Shown here piece by piece: positions 1 to 7,376 of a stretch of DNA of 15,339 nt. Location: positions 1 to 15,339 of the forward strand of contig JAEYXQ010000110.1 of assembly GCA_023431205.1 (NCBI GenBank), written 5' to 3'. Made by a program: the position numbers and the translations under genes. Source of the stretch: Pseudomonadota bacterium (lineage in GTDB: Bacteria > Pseudomonadota > Alphaproteobacteria > Rhizobiales > Devosiaceae). The notes under the pieces were generated by a model that was given only the letters and a program-made list of their open reading frames with translations, ran no database searches and was not told where the DNA came from. Position 1 is the first letter of the stretch, and the number at the start of each line of letters is the position of its first letter.

Positions 1-1684
1 TGTCCATGTTGCGGGCAAAGCCGAGATAGCCTTCCCCGCGCGCCAGATGGGGACCCAGGGCGATAGGGTCATGGTCATCGGCGCGGCGATCGATCTCGGG
101 CAGCGAAGCGAAGTTGTAGAGCGGCGCCGGGATGGGCGTGGCCCAGTCGAGCGTGCCGGCGCGCCAGGGATTGCGGTGGAAGCGGCGCCCGAAGCGGAAC
201 TGCAGCACCACATCGACCAGCACCAGCGCAAAGCCGAAGGCGGTGATGAAGCCGCCGATGGAGGAGAGCAGGTTCAGCCAGTCCCAGCCGAGGCCGGCAG
301 GATAGGTGTAGACGCGCCGCGGCATGCCCATCAGGCCGGTCAGGTGCATCAGGAAGAAGGTCAGGTTGAAGCCGACCACGATCAGCCAGAAGGCCGGCAC
401 TGCCAGGCGGAACTCGGGCATGCGGCCGGTCAGGTGCGGCAGCCAGTAGTAGAGCGCGGCGAGCATGGGAAAGACGAAGCCGCCGACCAGCACGTAGTGG
501 AGGTGCGCGACGACGAAATGGGAATCGTGCGCCTGGGTGTCGAACGGGACCATGGCGAGCATGACGCCGGTGAGGCCGCCGATGACGAAGACGCCGAAGA
601 AGCCAGCGACATAGAGCATGGGAATGTCGAAGCGCGGCTTGCCGTGGGCGAGGGTGGCGATCCAGGTGAAGATCTGGACGGCGGTGGGGATGGCGACGAG
701 CCCGCTGGCGGCGGAGAAGAAGGCCAGCGCCATGTGCGGAATGCCCACCGTGAACATGTGGTGCACCCACAGCCCGAAGCTGAGGAAGGCCATGGCGATG
801 ATGGCGACCACGATGGCCCGATAGCCGAGCAGCGGCCGCCCGGCGAAGACCGGGATGATGGTCGACAGCACACCGGCCGCCGGCAGGAAGATGATGTAGA
901 CCTCGGGATGGCCGAACAGCCAGAACAGATGCTGCCACAGCAGCGGATCGCCGCCGCGCTCGGGATCGAAGAAGGGCAGGCCGAAGGCGCGTTCGAGCTC
1001 GAGCAGGATCGAGCCCAGGATCAGCGGCGGGAAGCCGATCAGCATCATTCCGGCGGTGACCAGGATGTACCAGCCGAAGATCGGCATGCGGTCGAGCGAC
1101 ATGCCGGGCGCGCGGATCTTGAGGATCGAGACGATGAACTCGACGGCGGCGAGCATCGCCGAAATCTCGACAAAGGTGACGCCGAGCAGCCAGACATCGG
1201 AGTTGATGCCGGGGGAGTAGGGCTGGGAGGAGAGCGGGGTATACATGAACCAGCCGCTCGCCGGCGCTGCACCGACCAGCAGGGCGACGATCAGGATGGT
1301 GCCGCCGAACAGGTAGCACCACAGCCCATAGGCGGCGAGGCGCGGATAGGCCATGTCGCGGGTGCCCAGCAGCTTGGGCAGGAAGTAGATCGTCACGCCC
1401 TCGAACATCGGAATGGCGAACAGAAACATCATCACCGTGCCATGCATGGTGAAGACCTGATTGTAGATCTCGGGGCCGAGGAAGGCGGTGTCGGGCGTGG
1501 CGAGCTGCGCCCGGATCACCATCGACAGGGCGCCGCCCATGGCAAAGAACACGAAGGCGGCCAGCATGAAGCGCTTGCCGAGGATGTTGTGGTTGAGCGC
1601 CGTCAGCCGCTCGATGCCGGGACCGTTGCCCCAGACCCGCTGCAACTGCTTGTGGAGCCGGATGGGAGAGACAGGCTCGTTCAT
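1..1684 (-). CDS. ctaD: Cytochrome c oxidase subunit I (partial, C-terminus outside window)
   Basis: This is the catalytic subunit of an aa3/caa3-type heme-copper oxidase: it reduces O2 to water at the heme a3-CuB site and pumps protons across the inner membrane. I translated 561 codons before the left edge. All metal ligands are visible: His81 (heme a), His259 with Tyr263 in GHPEVY, His308-His309 (CuB), and His394 and His396 (heme a3 and a). MPRR at 454-457 gives the propionate arginines. D-channel Asp110 and Glu261 are present, but the usual Asn after Asp110 is Ala117. The K-channel Lys is replaced by Gln337 (PTAVQ where Paracoccus has PTGIK). The ATG overlaps the upstream coxB stop by four bases (ATGA), so the two are translationally coupled. 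A subunit III gene or domain is expected just beyond the left edge. The family call is certain; the A-subtype is inferred. Confidence 0.95.
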   Translation of the reverse strand, partial: MNEPVSPIRLHKQLQRVWGNGPGIERLTALNHNILGKRFMLAAFVFFAMGGALSMVIRAQLATPDTAFLGPEIYNQVFTMHGTVMMFLFAIPMFEGVTIYFLPKLLGTRDMAYPRLAAYGLWCYLFGGTILIVALLVGAAPASGWFMYTPLSSQPYSPGINSDVWLLGVTFVEISAMLAAVEFIVSILKIRAPGMSLDRMPIFGWYILVTAGMMLIGFPPLILGSILLELERAFGLPFFDPERGGDPLLWQHLFWLFGHPEVYIIFLPAAGVLSTIIPVFAGRPLLGYRAIVVAIIAMAFLSFGLWVHHMFTVGIPHMALAFFSAASGLVAIPTAVQIFTWIATLAHGKPRFDIPMLYVAGFFGVFVIGGLTGVMLAMVPFDTQAHDSHFVVAHLHYVLVGGFVFPMLAALYYWLPHLTGRMPEFRLAVPAFWLIVVGFNLTFFLMHLTGLMGMPRRVYTYPAGLGWDWLNLLSSIGGFITAFGFALVLVDVVLQFRFGRRFHRNPWRAGTLDWATPIPAPLYNFASLPEIDRRADDHDPIALGPHLARGEGYLGFARNMD

Positions 1685-2328
1685 GGCGCGGCTCCGAGTG
1701 CTGCCATGAAGTCGGCTGCGGGATGGGCTAGGACCTGGAAGTGCATGCTGGCGTGATCGCGTCCACAGAACTCGGCACAGACGCCGCCGAAGTGGCCGGG
1801 CTCGTCGGCCTCAAGGCGGATGACGTTCTGGTGGCCCGGGATGGCGTCGATCTTGCCGCCGAGGCGCGGCACCCAGAAGCTGTGGATCACATCGAGCGAG
1901 GTCACGACGATGTCGACCGGTTGGCCGGCGGGCAGGTGCAGCTCGTTGGTGGTGGATGGTGCTCCGGCAATGTCGGGATAGTCAAAGGTCCACTGCCATT
2001 GCTGGGCGGTGGCGCTGATGCGCAAAGGCTGCGGCTCGGTCGGCCGCGGCAGCAGCATCTCGCCCTGGATCAGGACGCCATAGACCAGCAGGGTCAGCAG
2101 GACGCCGGGCATCACCAGCCCCAGCCCGATGATCCAATCGCGAGGGCGGAAGCGGTTGATCACCGACGGACGGCGGTAGGCCAGCACCAGGAGCGTCAGG
2201 ACCAGCGCGAACAAGGCGACCGCTGCCCAGAACATTATCCACCACAGGGTTGCGATCGAGCCCGCGGCCGGCCCAGCAGGTTCGAGGGCACTGAGCCGCC
2301 CGGCGCAACCGGCGAGCGGCAGGACCAT
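1681..2328 (-). CDS. coxB: Cytochrome c oxidase subunit II, CuA type without heme domain
   Basis: Subunit II takes electrons from cytochrome c through a binuclear CuA centre on the periplasmic side and passes them to subunit I. The CuA ligands are complete: His149 in VIHSFW, then Cys184, Glu186, Cys188, His192 and Met195 in CAEFCGRDHASM. Two transmembrane helices lie near residues 26-50 and 66-88, and the aromatic WQWTF segment is at 111-115. It ends without a cytochrome c domain, unlike its paralogue at 6384-7376. A lipobox (LAGC) sits at residues 5-8 counted from the ATG used here. That leaves no charged n-region, whereas the in-frame codons just upstream read RHWRSLLLTGI, a good signal peptide. 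The true start may therefore be TTG at 2343 or GTG at 2403, the latter overlapping the divergent DUF2231 gene. I keep the ATG as the conservative choice. Confidence 0.9.
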   Translation of the reverse strand: MVLPLAGCAGRLSALEPAGPAAGSIATLWWIMFWAAVALFALVLTLLVLAYRRPSVINRFRPRDWIIGLGLVMPGVLLTLLVYGVLIQGEMLLPRPTEPQPLRISATAQQWQWTFDYPDIAGAPSTTNELHLPAGQPVDIVVTSLDVIHSFWVPRLGGKIDAIPGHQNVIRLEADEPGHFGGVCAEFCGRDHASMHFQVLAHPAADFMAALGAAP

Positions 2329-2355
2329 TATCCCGGTCAACAACAGGGAGCGCCA

Positions 2356-2904
2356 ATGTCGGACGAAAGCTCGAGCCCGGAAGTCGAAGCCGCCCAGGAT
2401 CACCGCGAGGCCTTTGCCAGCCACCCGAATCCGGTGATCCAGAAGGTCGCGGAAAAGGACGCCACCTCCGCCATTGCCCTGGCGGGTCACCCGCTGCATG
2501 CGATGACCGTGCATTTCCCGATCGCGCTGGTGTTCGTCACGCTTGGCATCGACCTCTTCTACTGGTGGACGGCTGACCCGTTCTTTCCACGGGCCGGCGT
2601 CTGGTCGGCCGGGGCCGCGTTCGGCTTCGGGGTTGCCGCGGCGCTGATCGGCACGGCCGAACTGCTGCTGGTGAGGGGTATCCGTGCGCGGGTCGCCAGC
2701 TGGAACCATGCCGTCGCGGCCATGACCCTGCTGGCCGTGGCTGGTGCCAATTGGGGGCTCAGGGTGACCGTGCCCGATGCCGTGTTGCCGCACGGTCTGA
2801 TGCTGAGCGTCCTTGCCTCGGTGATCACCGGCTTTGCGGGTTGGCATGGCGGTAAACTGGTCTTCGATCACGGGGTGGGCCTCGTCATCTCAGAACGGGA
2901 CTAG
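2356..2904 (+). CDS. DUF2231 family membrane protein
   Basis: This 182-residue protein matches the DUF2231 family, whose biochemical role is not established. After a polar N-terminal stretch of about 40 residues it has the characteristic HPLHAMTVHFPIAL segment. Four predicted membrane helices follow (near 48-70, 80-105, 112-135 and 140-165), with several histidines (HPLH, WNH, LPH, WHGG, FDH) that could bind heme or metal. The ATG is preceded by a GGGAG ribosome-binding site six bases away. It is the only plus-strand gene in the oxidase region: it diverges from coxB (27 bases between start codons) and overlaps the end of the CopD-like gene by 15 bases. A supporting role in respiration or heme chemistry is guessed from position only. 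Confidence 0.85.
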   Translation: MSDESSSPEVEAAQDHREAFASHPNPVIQKVAEKDATSAIALAGHPLHAMTVHFPIALVFVTLGIDLFYWWTADPFFPRAGVWSAGAAFGFGVAAALIGTAELLLVRGIRARVASWNHAVAAMTLLAVAGANWGLRVTVPDAVLPHGLMLSVLASVITGFAGWHGGKLVFDHGVGLVISERD

Positions 2905-3378
2905 CGGCTGGAGCATCTCGCCGAGCGCGCCGGGAGCGAAGAAGTCGTCGAAGGCGCTGTCGATCCGCGGCTCGCCGAGCACCAGGAACAGGATGCCGGT
3001 GGCGAGGGTCAGCGACAGGGTGGTGGAGATCACCGCCCGGGTCGCGTGGTACCTGCCGGTCACCTCGAACAGCCTGAGGATCACCAGCCCCGATCCGATA
3101 TGCACGGCAACAAGGCCCCCGACCAGAAGGAGCTTGAGCGAGAACCAGGTTTCGTAGGTCGCCTCGATGAAGATCAGGGCGGTGCCGCTGCCGACGGCGA
3201 CGAACGCCGCCGGGGAGAGCAGACGCACATAGAGGGCACGGACAAGGGCGTGGAGGCGGTAGAGGTCGTTGCCCTCACGCCCCTTGCGCTGGAGGTAGAG
3301 GGTGGGAAGTGCCACCAGCCCGGCGATCCAGATGGATACGCCGGTCACATGGATCATCTTGAAGATGACGCTCAGCAT
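2890..3378 (-). CDS. CopD/HemJ-like integral membrane protein
   Basis: A 162-residue protein with four predicted membrane helices (about 3-26, 52-72, 80-102 and 116-136). The opening KMIHVTGVSIWIAGLVALP resembles both the CopD copper-resistance domain and the HemJ-type protoporphyrinogen oxidase family: a His at residue 10 in helix 1, followed by an aromatic/glycine-rich turn. Next to two copper- and heme-dependent oxidases, copper handling or heme synthesis would both fit; the sequence does not decide between them. It has its own promoter-like GGAAC-N17-CGTT site at 3430-3455, so it is probably separate from the oxidase operon upstream. Its ATG lacks a clear ribosome-binding site. A short leader ORF with a good site ends across it (see 3372-3407). 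Its 3' end overlaps the convergent DUF2231 gene. Confidence 0.8.
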   Translation of the reverse strand: MLSVIFKMIHVTGVSIWIAGLVALPTLYLQRKGREGNDLYRLHALVRALYVRLLSPAAFVAVGSGTALIFIEATYETWFSLKLLLVGGLVAVHIGSGLVILRLFEVTGRYHATRAVISTTLSLTLATGILFLVLGEPRIDSAFDDFFAPGALGEMLQPLVPF

Positions 3379-3407
3379 CGCACTGAGCGGAGTCCCCCGT
3401 CCGCCAT
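3372..3407 (-). other. Possible 11-residue leader ORF upstream of the CopD-like gene
   Basis: Reading on the minus strand, GGAGG (3416-3412) lies four bases before an ATG at 3407. That ATG opens an 11-codon frame (M-A-D-G-G-L-R-S-V-R-C) ending in TGA at 3374-3372, just past the ATG of the CopD-like gene at 3378. The main gene has no convincing ribosome-binding site of its own, so the leader could deliver ribosomes by translational coupling. The pattern is seen directly; its function is an inference and chance is possible. Confidence 0.35.
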
Positions 3408-3429
3408 TTAACCTCCGATAATGAGCCGC

Positions 3430-3455
3430 AACGGGAGGGTGGCCGGAATTGTTCC
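3430..3455 (-). promoter_or_regulatory. EcfG-type (general stress response) promoter before the CopD-like gene
   Basis: On the minus strand GGAAC (3455-3451) is followed after exactly 17 bases by CGTT (3433-3430). This matches the consensus GGAAC-N16/17-CGTT known for the alphaproteobacterial stress sigma factor EcfG. Transcription would begin near 3423, about 45 bases before the ATG at 3378, and would include the GGAGG at 3416-3412. The site lies in the only sizeable gap between the oxidase operon (stop at 3476) and this gene. Confidence 0.7.
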
Positions 3456-3475
3456 ATGCGGCTTTGCGCGCCGAG

Positions 3476-3847
3476 TCAGCGCAAGTCGGCGCAGGCGGGC
3501 AGGATCACCGCCGCCGAAGCGAAATACACCATCGCCAGCGTCGACAAGGCACCCAGCAGACGCATCACGCCCAGGAGGAACTCGGCCTGTTCGGCCGGCG
3601 GCGTGGTGCCGGTGAGCAGGCGGAAGACGGCACCCGGCCACAGCAAGGTAAGGACGCTGACGATGATCACCAGCAGCGAGATGCCGAGCACAATGCCGCC
3701 GATCACGTGTTGCGGCAGGGCGGCAAAGGCGCAGAGCGAGGACTGCGCGCCGTAGATGGCGGTGAACTGCGCGGCCCACAGGATCGGCCCGGTGAGCAGG
3801 AACAGGAAGGTGCCGATCATCTGGCGGACGGAATTTCGGTCATCCAT
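3476..3847 (-). CDS. Small four-helix membrane protein at the end of the oxidase operon
   Basis: A 123-residue hydrophobic protein of no family I recognise. Predicted membrane helices lie near residues 10-30, 40-65, 66-76 (short, uncertain) and 88-115, separated by short polar loops. It starts five bases after the stop of the fused subunit I/III gene, so it is almost certainly made with it. It could be a small accessory (subunit IV-like) or assembly subunit of the oxidase. The start ATG at 3847 follows GGGGTAAGCGCC, a weak but plausible ribosome-binding site; a second in-frame ATG nine codons on (MIGTF) is possible. Function unknown. Confidence 0.75.
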   Translation of the reverse strand: MDDRNSVRQMIGTFLFLLTGPILWAAQFTAIYGAQSSLCAFAALPQHVIGGIVLGISLLVIIVSVLTLLWPGAVFRLLTGTTPPAEQAEFLLGVMRLLGALSTLAMVYFASAAVILPACADLR

Positions 3848-3852
3848 GGCGC

Positions 3853-6384
3853 TTACCCCAGCAACCGCGGGAAACCGTGCACGAGCAGCAGACCGAACAG
3901 GCCCTGTGCGGCGGCGTAGTAGTAGAGCAGCGCGGCGTTGTCGAACATGACCCGGCGGCGGCGATCGAGCCTGCGGGCGAGCAGGCGGACAGCTGCGAAC
4001 AGCGCCATCATCACCACGGCAAAGCCGATCTGCCCCTGCAGCACGGCGTTCATGTAGACCACCGCGCCATAGCCGTTGACGGTGGGATCGAGCCCGGTCT
4101 GCCAGTGTCCCCAGATCTCGATCGCGATGGCGGCGACCATGGCGGCGGGCGCCAGCACCATCAACGCCGGGGCGATCCGGTTGATGTGCCGCGGCTCCGG
4201 CAAAACGCGGCCGGCGAGGAACATAGCGGCTGAGCCGCCGATCATCAGCAGGGCCGAGACGAGGGGATAAAGCGGCACGGGTGGGGCCGGCGAGCCTTGC
4301 GGCGCCCAGATCTCGGGCGAGACGGTCCACAGATAGAGGTAGGAGAAGGCGTAGGAGACATAGAGCGAGGCCGACACCAGCATCAGCACCACCATGGCCC
4401 ACCAGCTGTGCGATTGCGGGCCGGTGATGTAGGTAGGCAGGTAGAGGTCCCTAGCGACCTTCACCTCGCCCTGGTCGGGCTTGTCGAGCTGCCAGCACCA
4501 CCAAAGGCACCCGGCAATGGCGATCACCGCGCAGGCGATGGCGAGGGGCACCTGCTTGACGGTGAGCAGCAGGAAGAAGCCGGCGGTGCCGGCCGCCGCG
4601 AACAGGTGCGTCCAGCTGTTGCCCGGCATCTGCAGCACATATTGCGGCTTGGCTTCGACGGCGGAGGTCACCAGCGTCTCGCGGCCGCCGGTGGGCGCGT
4701 TGGGCAGGTAATGGTGCCCCGCCTCGACTTCGTCGGAGAGGGTAGGGCGATCCCAGAGCGGGTCGCGGCTGGTGACTTGGGGGATCGAGCGGGTCGAGTA
4801 GTCGTCGTTGGGCAGGAACTCGAGCGTGCCGGCATTCCACGGATTGCCCGAGCCATTGCCGGGGCGGAAGTTGCGGAACAGGTCGATCAGGAACACCAGG
4901 ACGCCGGCGGCCATGACGAAGGCGCCGACGGTGGAGATGAAGTTGAGCGTGTCCCAGCCGAGATTGGACGGATAGGTCCAGACGCGGCGCGGCATGCCGG
5001 CAAGGCCGGTGATGTGCATGGGAAAGAACGCGGTGTTGAAGCCGATGAACATCAGCCAGAACGCCCAGCGCCCGAGGCGCTCGGACAGCATGGTCCGGCT
5101 GACCATCGGCACCCAGTAGTAGAAGGTGGCAAACAGCGGAAACACCATGCCGCCGATCAGCACATAGTGCAGGTGCGCAACGATGAAGTAGCTGTCATGG
5201 GCCTGGAAATCGAACGGCACCACGGCGACCATCACGCCGGTGAGCCCGCCCAGGGTGAAGATGAACAGGAAGCCGAGGATGAACAGCGATGGCACGGTGA
5301 TGCGGAAGCGCTGTTTGCCCGAGGCGATGGTGGCGATCCAGGAGAACACCTGGACGCCCGAAGGGGTGGCGACGGCCATGCTCGCGGCCGAGAAGAAGGC
5401 GAGGCTCAACCCCGGAATGCCGGTGGTGAACATGTGGTGCACCCACAGCCCGAAGCTGAAGAAGCCGGTGGCAATCAGGGCAACGACGATGAGGCGGTAA
5501 CCGACCAGCGGCGTCTGCGCCATGGTCGGGATCATCATCGACACGAGCCCCGCGGCGGGCAGGAAGATGATGTAGACCTCAGGGTGACCGAAGAACCAGA
5601 ACAGGTGCTGCCACAGGAGCGGATCGCCGCCGAAATCGGCGTTGAAGAAGTGCCAGCCGAAGGCCCGCTCCATCTCGAGCAGCATGGTGGCAAGGATCAC
5701 TGCGGGAAAGGCGAAGACGATCATGCCGGCAAACAGGAGCATCGCCCAGGCGAAGATCGGCATCTTGGCGAGCGTCATGCCCGGCGGCCGGGTGCGAAGC
5801 ACGCCAACGATGATCTCGATGGCTCCCGCAATGGCGGAAATCTCGATGAAGCCAATGCCCAGAAGCCAGAAATCGGCATTGTCGCCGGGCGAGAACTCCT
5901 TGAGCGTCAGCGGCGGGTACATGAACCAGCCGCCCTTGGGCGCGAGATCGTAGAGAATGGTGGAAAAGAACACCAACCCGCCGATGATATAGGCCCAGAT
6001 GGCGAAGGCCGACAGGCGCGGGAAGGGCAGGTCGCGGGCGGCGAGCATCTGCGGCAGGAGCATCACCCCCAGCGCCTCCACCGCCGGCACGGCGAACAGG
6101 AACATCATCGTCGTGCCGTGGGTGGTGAAGAGCTGGTTGTAGAGATCCTGGCTGACGAACTCGTTGCCGCCCACGGCCAGCTGGGTGCGCATGATCAGCG
6201 CCAGGATGCCGGCGAGGATGAAGAACAGCAGCGCGGCGCCGAGATAGAGGATGCCGACCACGGTGTTGTTGACCGCAGTGACGATGCCGATGCCCCTGGG
6301 ATTGGACCAGATGCGCTTGAGCTCTTCCACCTCGCCGGGTGGGCGCGGTTCCGGGTTGGGCAGCTCGAAGCCGGTGGTGCTCAT
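3853..6384 (-). CDS. ctaD: Cytochrome c oxidase subunit I fused to a subunit III-like domain
   Basis: An 843-residue fusion. Residues 1 to about 580 are the oxygen-reducing subunit I: His89 (heme a), His267 and Tyr271 in GHPEVY, His316-His317 (CuB), His404 and His406 (heme a3 and a), and MPRR at 464-467. Residues from about 588 to 843 form a divergent subunit III with roughly five or six helices. YGAVVYMNAVLQGQIG (772-787) aligns with the usual YGS..F...GfHG.HV motif, and RRVMFDNAALLYYYAAAQG aligns with the last helices. The conserved membrane Glu of subunit III appears as Ala672 and the HG.H histidines are missing. In subunit I the K-channel Lys is Gln345 (PSGVQ), and the D-channel Asn position is Ser125 although Asp118 and Glu269 remain. 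The start codon shares one base with the coxB stop (TGATG). Such fusions are known in rhizobial and related genomes. Confidence 0.93.
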   Translation of the reverse strand: MSTTGFELPNPEPRPPGEVEELKRIWSNPRGIGIVTAVNNTVVGILYLGAALLFFILAGILALIMRTQLAVGGNEFVSQDLYNQLFTTHGTTMMFLFAVPAVEALGVMLLPQMLAARDLPFPRLSAFAIWAYIIGGLVFFSTILYDLAPKGGWFMYPPLTLKEFSPGDNADFWLLGIGFIEISAIAGAIEIIVGVLRTRPPGMTLAKMPIFAWAMLLFAGMIVFAFPAVILATMLLEMERAFGWHFFNADFGGDPLLWQHLFWFFGHPEVYIIFLPAAGLVSMMIPTMAQTPLVGYRLIVVALIATGFFSFGLWVHHMFTTGIPGLSLAFFSAASMAVATPSGVQVFSWIATIASGKQRFRITVPSLFILGFLFIFTLGGLTGVMVAVVPFDFQAHDSYFIVAHLHYVLIGGMVFPLFATFYYWVPMVSRTMLSERLGRWAFWLMFIGFNTAFFPMHITGLAGMPRRVWTYPSNLGWDTLNFISTVGAFVMAAGVLVFLIDLFRNFRPGNGSGNPWNAGTLEFLPNDDYSTRSIPQVTSRDPLWDRPTLSDEVEAGHHYLPNAPTGGRETLVTSAVEAKPQYVLQMPGNSWTHLFAAAGTAGFFLLLTVKQVPLAIACAVIAIAGCLWWCWQLDKPDQGEVKVARDLYLPTYITGPQSHSWWAMVVLMLVSASLYVSYAFSYLYLWTVSPEIWAPQGSPAPPVPLYPLVSALLMIGGSAAMFLAGRVLPEPRHINRIAPALMVLAPAAMVAAIAIEIWGHWQTGLDPTVNGYGAVVYMNAVLQGQIGFAVVMMALFAAVRLLARRLDRRRRVMFDNAALLYYYAAAQGLFGLLLVHGFPRLLG

Positions 6385-7376
6385 CAGACGAGGCTCTCGA
6401 GATAGGCCGCAAGATCGGCGAGTTCGGCCTCGGTGAAGATGCCATAGGCGGGCATCCGGTTCTCCGGCTTGATGTGCTGGTTGTTGACGATGAAGGCGGC
6501 GAAGGCTTCGGCGGTGTTGGGCAGTGTCGCCGCGGCGAGCGAGTGGCGGGCGCCGACATGGGTGAGGTCGGGGCCGATCACGCCGTTGGCTTCGGTGCCG
6601 CGAACGGCGTGGCAGCCGCCGCAGCCATTGGCAAGGAACAATTGCTGGCCACGGGCGAGAGTGTCGCCGGCGGGGGTGGTCGCGGGAGCGGCTTCGCTGG
6701 CGAGCCAGGCATCGAACTCTTCCGGCGGGTGGGCGACGACGTGGAAACTCATGAAGGCGTGGGCGCCGCCGCAATATTCGGCGCACTGGCCGCGGGTGAT
6801 GCCGGCTTCGTTGGCGACCACGGTCATGGTGTTGGTGCGGCCGGGGATCATGTCGAGCTTGCCGGCGAGGGTGGGGGCCCAGAAGCTGTGGATGACGTCG
6901 GCGCTGCGGAGGTCGAGCGTCACCGGCACGCCGACCGGCAGATGGAGCTCGTTGGCGCTTTCGATCGCGTTGCCCTCGGCATCGGTGTAGCTGACGCGCC
7001 ACCACCACATCTCGCCGGTGATGGCGACGCGGAGGCCGCCGTCCTCTTCCTCCGGCGCGGCGCCGGCGCGCAGCACGAGGAAGCCGTAGAGCAGCAGCAC
7101 CGACAGCACGATCACCGGAAAGACGATGCCGAGACCCTTGACGATGGTCTCGCCGGCGAGCCGCTGCCGCAGGGCCGGCGAGCCGAACAGGGCTATGGCG
7201 GTGAGGACGCAGACCAGCAGCAGGATGACGCCGCCGCCCACCGTCATCACCCAGAACAGGGTGTTGATGCGCTCGGCCTCGGCGCCGGTGGGATGCAGCG
7301 CCGACTGCACCGGCGAACAGGCGGCAAGGGCGGGGAGCAGCAGCAGCGGGGCGGCGAGGCGGGGCAGGGCCCTCAT
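6384..7376 (-). CDS. coxB: Cytochrome c oxidase subunit II with fused cytochrome c domain (caa3 type)
   Basis: This 330-residue lipoprotein subunit carries both electron-entry centres of a caa3-type oxidase. A signal peptide ends at the lipobox LAAC (Cys20). Two membrane helices span about 38-64 and 80-103. The CuA domain has His163 (VIHSFW), Cys198, Glu200, Cys202, His206 and Met209. A mono-heme cytochrome c domain follows a short A/P/T-rich linker, with CGGCH at 252-256 and the likely axial Met308 in RMPAYG. The ATG lies seven bases after GGAGG and overlaps the stop of the upstream cytochrome by four bases. Because heme c is built in, this oxidase can take electrons from the adjacent triheme cytochrome or directly from a bc1 complex. 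It differs from the heme-free paralogue at 1681-2328. Confidence 0.95.
   Translation of the reverse strand: MRALPRLAAPLLLLPALAACSPVQSALHPTGAEAERINTLFWVMTVGGGVILLLVCVLTAIALFGSPALRQRLAGETIVKGLGIVFPVIVLSVLLLYGFLVLRAGAAPEEEDGGLRVAITGEMWWWRVSYTDAEGNAIESANELHLPVGVPVTLDLRSADVIHSFWAPTLAGKLDMIPGRTNTMTVVANEAGITRGQCAEYCGGAHAFMSFHVVAHPPEEFDAWLASEAAPATTPAGDTLARGQQLFLANGCGGCHAVRGTEANGVIGPDLTHVGARHSLAAATLPNTAEAFAAFIVNNQHIKPENRMPAYGIFTEAELADLAAYLESLV

Noticed and set aside
47..1756. 569-codon open frame on the plus strand
   Set aside because: It is antisense to subunit I. The composition is low-complexity His/Asp/Glu/Gly/Gln/Arg, as expected from a high-GC shadow frame, while the minus strand encodes an intact conserved protein.
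3445..3455. Short inverted repeat GGAA-TTG-TTCC upstream of the CopD-like gene
   Set aside because: The arms are only four bases, and the right arm is fully explained by the GGAAC promoter element.
4297..6405. 702-codon open frame on the plus strand
   Set aside because: It mirrors the fused subunit I/III gene. Its HGEHR-rich translation has no domain, and no ribosome-binding site precedes it.
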